Assembly (NCBI GenBank): GCA_009885185.1
Contig: VFLF01000651.1
Span: 1 to 7,059, forward strand
From: Nitrosomonadales bacterium
Lineage (GTDB): Bacteria; Pseudomonadota; Gammaproteobacteria; Burkholderiales; SG8-41
Direction: 5' to 3'
Length of the DNA stretch: 7,059 nucleotides
Below, piece after piece: positions 1 to 7,059 of this stretch (position 1 is its first letter; every line of letters begins with the position of its first letter). The notes under the pieces were generated by a model. The model did no database searches. It was not told the DNA's origin and saw only the letters and a list, made by a program, of their open reading frames with translations. The translations under genes and the position numbers were made by a program.

Positions 1-1784
<1,784 letters not shown>

Positions 1785-1823
1785 CGGAGGAATGCGCCAA
1801 GCGGCGCCTAGGTCTTTGTAAAT

Positions 1824-1871
1824 GCGCCGTATTCTGGCGCGTAAATAGCCGTGTACTATACAATACGGCGC
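1824..1871. promoter_or_regulatory. 10-bp inverted repeat flanking the putative engB/cytochrome divergent promoter
   Basis: GCGCCGTATT (1824-1833) and AATACGGCGC (1862-1871) are perfect reverse complements separated by 28 bases. The spacer and right edge contain TATACA (1857-1862, plus strand) and, on the opposite strand, TATAGT (1860-1855), both plausible -10 hexamers. No good -35 is seen for either. The repeat lies in the gap between divergent genes, which fits a regulator-binding site or a hairpin in the cytochrome leader. No specific regulator is recognised. Confidence 0.4.
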
Positions 1872-1902
1872 TGGTAATTCCCCTGTCTATTTTGTGTCCT
1901 TC

Positions 1903-1906
1903 GGAG
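1903..1906 (+). promoter_or_regulatory. Ribosome binding site that sets the cytochrome c start
   Basis: GGAG lies five bases before the ATG at 1912. It supports that start over the in-frame GTG at 1894, which would place six extra residues before a normal signal peptide and would have the GGAG inside the coding region. Confidence 0.7.
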
Positions 1907-1911
1907 CTTTC

Positions 1912-2553
1912 ATGAAATTCCGCCTGATCTTGGCGACTGCCGCCTTTGCCGCCGCCGCCCATGCGCCCACACTGTTTGCGCAATACGTCGTCAAAGGCGA
2001 CGCGGCCAAGGGCCAGGAAATCGCCGCCAAAGTGTGCGCGGCCTGTCACGGTCCGGACGGCAACAGCCCGCTGGCGGTCAACCCCAGCCTTGCCGGGCAG
2101 CATGCGGAATACATTTACAAGCAACTCGGCAACTTCAAATCCAAAGACGGCAAACCCGCCGAGCGCAACAACGCCATCATGGCTGGAAATGTCGCTGGCC
2201 TGAGCGACGACGACATGAAAAATCTTGCGGCGTATTACGCCAGCCAGACGCCGCGCCCGCGCGCCGCGCGCGATGCAGAACTGGTCAAACAGGGACAACT
2301 GATTTATCGCGGCGGTATCGCGGCCAAGGGCTTGGCGGCCTGCGCGTCGTGCCACTCACCCAACGGCGCGGGCCTGCCGACGCAATATCCGCGCATCGCC
2401 GGCCAGCACGCCGAATACACCGCCGCGCAGTTGAAGGCGTTTCGCTCGGGTGAACGCAAGAATGACCTCAACAGCATGATGCGCACCGTCGCCGGCAAAT
2501 TGTCGGACCGTGAGATGGCTGCCGTGTCGGAATATATCGCCGGGCTGCGCTAG
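1912..2553 (+). CDS. Diheme cytochrome c, cytochrome c4 type
   Basis: This is a periplasmic electron carrier of 213 residues. A Sec signal peptide covers residues 1 to about 23 (basic MKFR, then a hydrophobic alanine-rich stretch, with probable cleavage after LFA). Two class I cytochrome domains follow, with haem-attachment motifs CAACH (42-46) and CASCH (144-148). The likely axial methionines are M90 in the first domain and M189 or M190 in the second. The repeated AGQHAEY motif in both halves (61-67 and 163-169) shows the internal duplication typical of c4. Members of this family usually pass electrons to terminal oxidases such as cbb3; that role is inferred here. In many betaproteobacteria the c4 gene beside engB is followed by cytochrome c maturation genes (from memory), but here the next gene is hemL on the opposite strand. 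Confidence 0.92.
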   Translation: MKFRLILATAAFAAAAHAPTLFAQYVVKGDAAKGQEIAAKVCAACHGPDGNSPLAVNPSLAGQHAEYIYKQLGNFKSKDGKPAERNNAIMAGNVAGLSDDDMKNLAAYYASQTPRPRAARDAELVKQGQLIYRGGIAAKGLAACASCHSPNGAGLPTQYPRIAGQHAEYTAAQLKAFRSGERKNDLNSMMRTVAGKLSDREMAAVSEYIAGLR

Positions 2554-2560
2554 GCGATCA

Positions 2561-2596
2561 CTATATAAGTATTTGTTTTAAAACAACTATTTATAG
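2561..2596. terminator. AT-rich imperfect palindrome between convergent genes, possible bidirectional terminator
   Basis: The core TTGTTTTAAAACAA (2573-2586) is a perfect 14-base palindrome. Outside it, CTATA (2561-2565) and TATAG (2592-2596) also pair, with irregular bases between. It sits between the cytochrome stop and the end of hemL and overlaps the hemL stop codon (2591-2593). The stem has little GC, so termination strength would be modest. The placement and the A/T runs on both strands fit a shared terminator. Confidence 0.35.
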
Positions 2597-3877
2597 AGCA
2601 GCAAAAGCCTTATCTGCGGCTGTCAGAGTTTTTTCGATGTCGGCCGCGCTGTGTGCCGACGACACAAACCCCGCTTCATACGCCGATGGCGCGAGATAAA
2701 CGCCTTCTGCCAGCATGGCGTGAAAAAACGTGTTGAAGCGTTCCTTGTCGCACTGCATAACTTCCGCGTAGGTTTGCGGCGGCCCGTTGCTCAAATCGCG
2801 AAAATACACCCCGAACATGCCGCCGACGTGCTGCGCGCAAAACGCGATTTTGCGCGCTGCCGCCGCTTCGTTTAGCCCTTTGCACAGCGTGTAAGCGGTC
2901 GTGGTGAGCTTGTCGTAGAAACCCGGCGCCTGCACCAGCGCCAGCGTGGCCAAGCCGGCGGCCACGGCCACCGGATTGCCCGACAGCGTGCCGGCCTGAT
3001 ACACCGGCCCCAGCGGCGCCACGCACTGCATGATGTCGCGCCGGCCGCCGAACGCACCCACCGGCATGCCGCCGCCGATCACCTTGCCCAGCGTCGTCAT
3101 GTCGGGTTTGATGCCGTACAACGCCTGCGCGCCGCCCAGCGCGACACGAAAGCCGGTCATCACTTCGTCAAAAATCAGCACCGCGCCGTACTGCGTGCAT
3201 AGCTCGCGCAGCCGTTGCAGAAAACCCGCCCTCGGCGCGATCAAGTTGGCGTTGCCCACCACCGGTTCGACGATCACTGCGGCAATATCATTACCTTCGC
3301 GTTCAAATGCCGCGCATAACGTCGCTTCATCGTTGAAATCGAGCACCAGCGTATGCGCCGTTGTTTCCGGCGGCACGCCCGCCGATGACGGCTGGCCGAA
3401 AGTGAGCGCGCCCGATCCCGCCTTCACGAGCAGCGAATCCGCGTGACCGTGGTAACAGCCCTCGAACTTCACAATCTTCGAGCGTCCGGTAAACCCGCGC
3501 GCAACGCGAATCGCGCTCATGGTGGCTTCGGTACCGGAGCTGACAAGGCGCACCATTTCCATCGATGGCACCAGTTTCACCAGCAGGCTCGCCATGTCCA
3601 GTTCCGCCTCAGTCGGCGCGCCAAACGACAGGCCGCGCTCGGCGGCCTGCTGCACGGCCTTCACCACGTCCGGATGCGCATGGCCGACGATCAACGGCCC
3701 CCAGGAACCGACATAATCGATATATACATTGCCGTCGGCATCCCAGATCTGCGCGCCGCGTCCGCGCTTGATGAAGGGTGGTATGCCGCCCACCGAGCGA
3801 AATGCGCGCACGGGGGAATTGACGCCGCCGGGAATCAGCAATTGCGCATGATTAAACAGTTTCTGGCTTTGTTTCAT
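2591..3877 (-). CDS. hemL: Glutamate-1-semialdehyde 2,1-aminomutase
   Basis: HemL is a PLP-dependent class III aminotransferase-fold enzyme that converts glutamate-1-semialdehyde to 5-aminolevulinate, the last step of the C5 route to tetrapyrroles. It is 428 residues, the family's usual length. The N-terminus has the typical [11 protein letters not shown] (16-26). The PLP phosphate region [10 protein letters not shown] is at 113-122, YHGHAD at 142-147, FDEVMTGFR at 236-244 with cofactor-contacting D237, and the Schiff-base lysine K265 in [18 protein letters not shown]. It is the last gene of the thiD-thiE-hemL operon. Its ATG overlaps the thiE TGA by four bases (ATGA), and a GGTGA sits six bases before the start (3884-3888). 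Its product feeds HemB, encoded at the left end of the window. Confidence 0.98.
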   Translation of the reverse strand: MKQSQKLFNHAQLLIPGGVNSPVRAFRSVGGIPPFIKRGRGAQIWDADGNVYIDYVGSWGPLIVGHAHPDVVKAVQQAAERGLSFGAPTEAELDMASLLVKLVPSMEMVRLVSSGTEATMSAIRVARGFTGRSKIVKFEGCYHGHADSLLVKAGSGALTFGQPSSAGVPPETTAHTLVLDFNDEATLCAAFEREGNDIAAVIVEPVVGNANLIAPRAGFLQRLRELCTQYGAVLIFDEVMTGFRVALGGAQALYGIKPDMTTLGKVIGGGMPVGAFGGRRDIMQCVAPLGPVYQAGTLSGNPVAVAAGLATLALVQAPGFYDKLTTTAYTLCKGLNEAAAARKIAFCAQHVGGMFGVYFRDLSNGPPQTYAEVMQCDKERFNTFFHAMLAEGVYLAPSAYEAGFVSSAHSAADIEKTLTAADKAFAAL

Positions 3878-4500
3878 AGGGCGTCACCAAACAGCGCGTT
3901 GAATTTTTGCGCGGCCAGCGTCACATCCGGCGCGCCGAACAAGGCCGTGATCACCGCCACGCTGTGCGCGCCAGCAGCGATCAACAGAGAAGCATTTTCC
4001 AGCGTTATGCCGCCGATGGCCACCACCGGCACGGCGAATTTTTGTTTGGCTTCGGTCAATAAGGCAGGGGTCGAACGCACCGCGCCAGGCTTCACGGTCG
4101 AGACAAAAAAACTGCCAAATGCGATGTGATCCGCGCCCTCGGCAATCGCTCGTTCGGCGTTGTCGAGGCTGCGGTAGCACGATGCGCCCAGCCACTTATC
4201 CGGCCCCAGCCGCGCGCGTGCCGCCGCCAGCGAGCCGTCTTCGCCGCCCAGGTGCAAACCGTCGGCATCGACCGCCAAGGCCAACTCAAGATCGTCGTTG
4301 ATGATCAACGCCGCATCGTATTCACGGCATAACGCGCGCAACGCGACCGCCTGCTCGCGGCGCAACCGAGGGTCCGCCGTTTTGTTGCGATATTGCAGCA
4401 GACGCATGCCACCATCGAGCGCGGCGCGCACCCGCGTCACCAGACGTGCGCTGTCTGCATCGTCCGGGGTAACCCCATACAAGCCGCGCATGTGTTTCAT
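3874..4500 (-). CDS. thiE: Thiamine-phosphate synthase
   Basis: ThiE joins hydroxymethylpyrimidine diphosphate to hydroxyethylthiazole phosphate to give thiamine monophosphate and pyrophosphate; it is a cytosolic TIM-barrel enzyme. The 208-residue length is normal. Visible motifs are QYRNK (36-40), IINDD (66-70) with the metal/diphosphate aspartates, GLHLGGED (81-88), GASCYRS (105-111), [13 protein letters not shown] (128-140, containing the diphosphate-binding lysine K137) and AIGGI (161-165). The GLHLGGED motif has Gly where most relatives have Gln. Its ATG overlaps the thiD stop by four bases, and a GGAGG lies ten bases upstream (4511-4515), which supports this start over the Met at codon 4. 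It is translationally linked to both thiD and hemL. Confidence 0.96.
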   Translation of the reverse strand: MKHMRGLYGVTPDDADSARLVTRVRAALDGGMRLLQYRNKTADPRLRREQAVALRALCREYDAALIINDDLELALAVDADGLHLGGEDGSLAAARARLGPDKWLGASCYRSLDNAERAIAEGADHIAFGSFFVSTVKPGAVRSTPALLTEAKQKFAVPVVAIGGITLENASLLIAAGAHSVAVITALFGAPDVTLAAQKFNALFGDAL

Positions 4501-5348
4501 TTCGTGTCCGCCTCCGAATCTTTCTCAGACTCGGCGCGCTCGTCCTCCCGTGCCCAGAACAAGCGGTCGGGGATGTGTTGTCCCATGCCCGCGCGAAACC
4601 CCGCCTTCAACGTCTGCCAGGTGTATTCCTGCGCGTCTTTTACCGCCTCGTCCATCGGCAGGCCGTTGGCGATGGTGGCCGCGATGGCGGAGGCCAGCGT
4701 GCAACCCGAACCGTGGTACTGCCCCGGCAGGCGCGGCCATGATTCACTGCTGACCTTGCCCGATTCACCGTACAGGATGTTGACTACTTGCAGGGTATTC
4801 TCGTGCGTGCCGGTGATCAGCACGTACTCGCAACCCGATGCAATGATGCGTTTCGCGCATTCCGCCAGATCGGGATCGTCCTTGTCATCGCGGTCGTTCA
4901 ACGCGAGCCGGCGCGCTTCCAGGCTGTTAGGCGTGATGATGGTAGTTTGCGGAATCAGCAATTCACGCATTGCGACCACGATGTCTTCGTTGGCCAGTTC
5001 ATCACCGCGACCGGAACTCAGCACCGGGTCGAGTATCAGGGGAATCTCGGGGTAATCCGACACCACTTCGGCGATAGCGGTGACGTTATCCACGCTGCCG
5101 ATAACGCCTATTTTGAACGCCGCCACCGGCATGTCTTCAAGCACGCAGCGCGCCTGATCGGCGATCCAGTCGGCGTCGAGGGCCATGATATCGTCCACGC
5201 CCATCGTATCCTGCACGGTGATCGCGGTAATCACCGACAACGGATGGCAACCCATGCTGGCGAGTGTGAGTATGTCCGCCTGCATGCCCGCGCCGCCGGT
5301 GGGATCGGTGGCGGAAAAAACCAGAACAATAGGCGGAACTTCAGGCAT
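4497..5348 (-). CDS. thiD: Hydroxymethylpyrimidine / phosphomethylpyrimidine kinase
   Basis: ThiD phosphorylates hydroxymethylpyrimidine twice to give the diphosphate substrate of ThiE; it is a ribokinase-fold enzyme. The 283 residues include DPTGGAGMQAD at 15-25 (family pattern D-S/P-GGAGIQAD), FKIGVIGS at 78-85, LDPVLSSGRGDEL at 106-118, TPN at 139-141 and the anion-hole signature YHGSGCTLASAI at 211-222 with catalytic C216. The segment after LDPV differs from the common DPVMVAKSGD form, so this is a divergent subgroup. The last 16 residues are a charged tail rich in Glu, Asp and Lys. It is the first gene of the operon, starting at ATG 5348. No Shine-Dalgarno is visible, and no TPP riboswitch is recognisable upstream. 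A paralogue acting on a related pyrimidine or pyridoxal substrate is less likely given the thiE overlap. Confidence 0.93.
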   Translation of the reverse strand: MPEVPPIVLVFSATDPTGGAGMQADILTLASMGCHPLSVITAITVQDTMGVDDIMALDADWIADQARCVLEDMPVAAFKIGVIGSVDNVTAIAEVVSDYPEIPLILDPVLSSGRGDELANEDIVVAMRELLIPQTTIITPNSLEARRLALNDRDDKDDPDLAECAKRIIASGCEYVLITGTHENTLQVVNILYGESGKVSSESWPRLPGQYHGSGCTLASAIAATIANGLPMDEAVKDAQEYTWQTLKAGFRAGMGQHIPDRLFWAREDERAESEKDSEADTK

Positions 5349-5455
5349 AAAGATGATCGGGAAAGAAAAGCGCGGAAGAAACTACGCGCCGGATAGATTA
5401 AAATTCGATTCTAGCGCAATTCCCGTATTCACCCCTTCATTAAGCATTATCCATC
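5349..5455. promoter_or_regulatory. Divergent intergenic region between thiD and the rubredoxin gene
   Basis: These 107 bases must hold the promoters for both the thiD operon and the rubredoxin-gloA pair. It is more AT-rich than the flanking genes. TAGAAT on the minus strand (5413-5408) and TAAAAT on the plus strand (5399-5404) are possible -10 hexamers, but neither has a good -35. No clear operator or riboswitch is seen. Confidence 0.4.
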
Positions 5456-5653
5456 ATGGCAAACGAATCACCGAAGAACGCAACTGAGTATAAATCGTGG
5501 ATGTGTCTCATCTGCGGCTGGATTTACAGCGAAGAAGCGGGCTTGCCCGACGAAGGCATCGCGCCCGGCACCAAATGGGAAGACGTGCCAATGAACTGGA
5601 CGTGTCCCGAGTGCGGCGCGCGCAAGGACGATTTTGAAATGGTGCAGATCTAA
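5456..5653 (+). CDS. rubA: Rubredoxin
   Basis: This is a small cytosolic one-iron electron carrier. Its single Fe is held by four cysteines: C17 and C20 in CLICG and C50 and C53 in CPECG. The aromatic core residues (W22, Y24, W41, W48, F60) and the central segment [20 protein letters not shown] are typical. At 65 residues it is longer than the minimal 53-55-residue form because of an N-terminal extension of about 13 residues. The ATG at 5456 is the only reasonable start, though no Shine-Dalgarno is evident. It is divergent from thiD and followed 26 bases later by gloA, so the two plus-strand genes probably share a transcript. Its redox partner cannot be told from this window. Confidence 0.96.
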   Translation: MANESPKNATEYKSWMCLICGWIYSEEAGLPDEGIAPGTKWEDVPMNWTCPECGARKDDFEMVQI

Positions 5654-5667
5654 CCAAAATTTCACAC

Positions 5668-5672
5668 AGGAG
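5668..5672 (+). promoter_or_regulatory. Ribosome binding site of gloA
   Basis: AGGAG ends seven bases before the ATG at 5680. It is one of the strongest Shine-Dalgarno matches in the window and fixes the gloA start. Confidence 0.8.
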
Positions 5673-5679
5673 CGCCCCT

Positions 5680-6069
5680 ATGAGAATGCTGCATACCATG
5701 ATCCGCGTTGGCGACCTGCAACGCTCGATCGACTTTTATACGCAAGTGCTCGGCATGAAGCTGCTGCGCCAATCCGAGTATCCATCGGGTCGCTTCACCA
5801 ACACCTTCGTGGGTTACGACGACGAATCAAAAACGTCGGTGCTGGAGCTGACCTACAACTGGGACACTAAGTCCTACGACCTGGGCAACGGCTACGGCCA
5901 CGTGGCGATTGAAGTCGACGACGCCTACAAAACCTGCGAGGAAGTCAAAAAGCGCGGCGGCAAAGTCACGCGCGAACCGGGCCCGATGAAACACGGCACC
6001 ACCGTGATTGCGTTTGTCGAAGACCCGGATGGATACAAGATCGAGTTTGTGCAGCGGAAGAACGCTTAA
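5680..6069 (+). CDS. gloA: Lactoylglutathione lyase (glyoxalase I)
   Basis: GloA converts the hemithioacetal of methylglyoxal and glutathione to S-lactoylglutathione, the first step of glyoxalase detoxification in the cytosol. It is a 129-residue protein of the vicinal oxygen chelate fold with two beta-alpha-beta-beta-beta halves. The four metal ligands fall at H5, E56, H74 and E122, the same positions as in E. coli GloA. The short form without insertions belongs to the nickel/cobalt-activated class rather than the zinc class; this is known for the family and inferred here. DPDGYKIEF at 115-123 is the family's C-terminal signature. It follows the rubredoxin gene by 26 bases, probably in one operon. 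Its TAA interlocks with the stop of the convergent rsmA. Confidence 0.97.
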   Translation: MRMLHTMIRVGDLQRSIDFYTQVLGMKLLRQSEYPSGRFTNTFVGYDDESKTSVLELTYNWDTKSYDLGNGYGHVAIEVDDAYKTCEEVKKRGGKVTREPGPMKHGTTVIAFVEDPDGYKIEFVQRKNA

Positions 6070-6854
6070 GAAGTTTGCTGTCGCGACACTCCATTGGCGA
6101 TTCGCACAAAATCGCCCACCGCCAGCGTCTCCGCCCGCGCCTGCGGATCGATGCCCAACGCCTCAAAATCTTTCAGGTCCAGCACGTTGCGTAGCGTATT
6201 GCGCAGCGTCTTGCGCCGCTGTGAAAACGCGGTGGTGACGATGCGGGCGAACAGCGCTTCATCGGTGGCCGTGCGTTCATGTTTTGCGCGCGGCAGCATG
6301 CGTATCACGGCGGAGTTCACTTTCGGCACCGGGTAGAACGCCTCCGGCCCCACGACGAGCACTTTTTCCATCTCGAAGCGGTATTGCAGCGCGACCGACA
6401 GGCGTCCGTAGGCCGACGTGTCGGGCGCGGCGACCATGCGATCCACCACTTCTTTTTGCAGCATGGCGTGGATGTCGCGCACGCAATCGATTTGTTCGGT
6501 GAGGTGAAACAGCAGCGGGGTGGAGATGTTGTACGGCAGATTGCCTACTATGCGCAGATTCGTGCCGAGCGAGGCAAAATCGAATTTAAGCGCATCACCT
6601 TCATGGATCACAACGTTACCACCGGTGTATTGCCCGCGCAGCCGGCTGACGATATCGCGGTCCAGTTCGATCACGTGCAACTGCTTCAATGCCTTGGCCA
6701 GCGGATTGGTCAGCGCGCCCAACCCCGGACCGATCTCCACCATCAGGTCATCGGGACGCGGTCCGATGGCGTGAATGATGTCTTGTATAACTTCTTGTTT
6801 TTGAAGGAAATTTTGCCCGAAGCGTTTGCGGGGTTGGTGGCCCACGGCGGTCAA
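6066..6854 (-). CDS. rsmA: 16S rRNA (adenine1518-N6/adenine1519-N6)-dimethyltransferase
   Basis: RsmA (KsgA) dimethylates two adjacent adenines in the 3' terminal hairpin of 16S rRNA using S-adenosylmethionine, late in small-subunit assembly. It is 262 residues, the normal length. Motifs: RKRFGQNFL (9-17), the SAM-binding [10 protein letters not shown] (40-49), the acidic ribose contact ELD (63-65), GDALKFDF (86-93) and the catalytic NLPYNIS (105-111), followed by the C-terminal helical domain. No ATG lies before the conserved N-terminus. The best start is TTG at 6854, which overlaps the pdxA TGA by four bases (TTGA); GTG at 6845 is an alternative. No clear Shine-Dalgarno is present, consistent with translational coupling to pdxA. 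The pdxA-rsmA order is also found in E. coli. Confidence 0.97.
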   Translation of the reverse strand: MTAVGHQPRKRFGQNFLQKQEVIQDIIHAIGPRPDDLMVEIGPGLGALTNPLAKALKQLHVIELDRDIVSRLRGQYTGGNVVIHEGDALKFDFASLGTNLRIVGNLPYNISTPLLFHLTEQIDCVRDIHAMLQKEVVDRMVAAPDTSAYGRLSVALQYRFEMEKVLVVGPEAFYPVPKVNSAVIRMLPRAKHERTATDEALFARIVTTAFSQRRKTLRNTLRNVLDLKDFEALGIDPQARAETLAVGDFVRIANGVSRQQTS

Positions 6855-7059
6855 TCTTTGCGCTTGGCGTTGGCCAGATCGATGGCGAGTTTGACCGCCT
6901 CGATCAGGCTACCCGGGTCGGCCTTGCCCTGACCCGCGATGTCGAGAGCGGTGCCGTGATCGACCGAGGTGCGGATGATCGGCAGGCCCAGCGTGATGTT
7001 CACGCCCGCGCCGAAGCTCGCGTATTTCAGCACCGGCAAGCCTTGATCGTGATACATCG
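6851..7059 (-). CDS. pdxA: 4-hydroxythreonine-4-phosphate dehydrogenase, C-terminal fragment (5' end outside window)
   Basis: PdxA oxidises 4-phosphohydroxy-L-threonine in the DXP-dependent route to pyridoxal 5'-phosphate; it works in the cytosol with NAD(P) and a divalent metal. Only the last 69 residues or so are present, out of about 330 in the family. The fragment contains [12 protein letters not shown], whose histidine is a metal ligand in the family, and the C-terminal signature [19 protein letters not shown]. The first Met in view is internal, because the frame continues off the right edge. Its TGA overlaps the rsmA start. Confidence 0.95.
   Translation of the reverse strand, partial: MYHDQGLPVLKYASFGAGVNITLGLPIIRTSVDHGTALDIAGQGKADPGSLIEAVKLAIDLANAKRKD

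Noticed and set aside
1785..1800. GGAGGA near the engB start as a ribosome site
   Set aside because: It is on the plus strand, while engB is read from the minus strand, so it cannot serve that gene; no plus-strand gene begins just after it.
1894..1911. GTG start for the cytochrome c gene
   Set aside because: The ATG at 1912 has a well-spaced GGAG and yields a normal signal peptide; the upstream start adds six residues without benefit.
3443..4129. Long plus-strand open frame opposite hemL and thiE
   Set aside because: It spans the junction of two confirmed genes on the other strand and shows no family resemblance.
5349..5455. TPP riboswitch upstream of thiD
   Set aside because: A fragment resembling GGATAATGC occurs on the minus strand, but the CTGAGA and paired stems needed for a TPP aptamer are absent and the fragment lies at the wrong end.
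6279..6932. Long plus-strand open frame opposite rsmA and pdxA
   Set aside because: It is antisense to conserved coding sequence and His-rich as shadow frames are; no start signal.

Overview
The window is a stretch of GC-rich chromosome from what looks like a betaproteobacterium. The evidence is the gene pairs hemB/engB, hemL-thiE-thiD divergent from a rubredoxin gene, and pdxA-rsmA, together with a HemB of the zinc-independent type seen in Pseudomonas. The taxonomic assignment is inferred from gene order and protein features, not from a database search. There are no insertion sequences, phage genes, tRNAs, rRNAs or CRISPR repeats, and coding density is high.

Layout, left to right. A nearly complete hemB (minus strand) runs off the left edge. 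A 184-base gap follows (968-1151). It holds four consecutive hairpins, the last a strong plus-strand intrinsic terminator; this is the best candidate in the window for an unannotated small RNA. Then come engB (minus) and, divergent from it, a diheme cytochrome c4-type gene (plus). The gap between these two carries a perfect 10-base inverted repeat around a possible promoter. The cytochrome gene converges across a short AT-rich palindrome on a minus-strand operon, thiD-thiE-hemL, whose members overlap by four bases at each junction. Divergent from thiD is a probable plus-strand pair, rubredoxin and gloA (glyoxalase I). gloA meets rsmA (minus) tail to tail with interlocked stop codons. rsmA is in turn translationally overlapped with pdxA, which enters from the right edge.

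How the genes work together. HemL makes 5-aminolevulinate and HemB condenses it to porphobilinogen, so two successive steps of tetrapyrrole synthesis flank a c-type cytochrome that consumes haem. ThiD and ThiE make the pyrimidine half of thiamine phosphate and join it to the thiazole. PdxA belongs to the pyridoxal phosphate pathway, and PLP is HemL's cofactor. EngB and RsmA act in ribosome assembly. Rubredoxin and GloA cover electron transfer and methylglyoxal detoxification. The protein-coding content is ordinary housekeeping. The points worth a second look are the structured hemB-engB gap, the inverted repeat upstream of the cytochrome gene, and a few start/stop arrangements.
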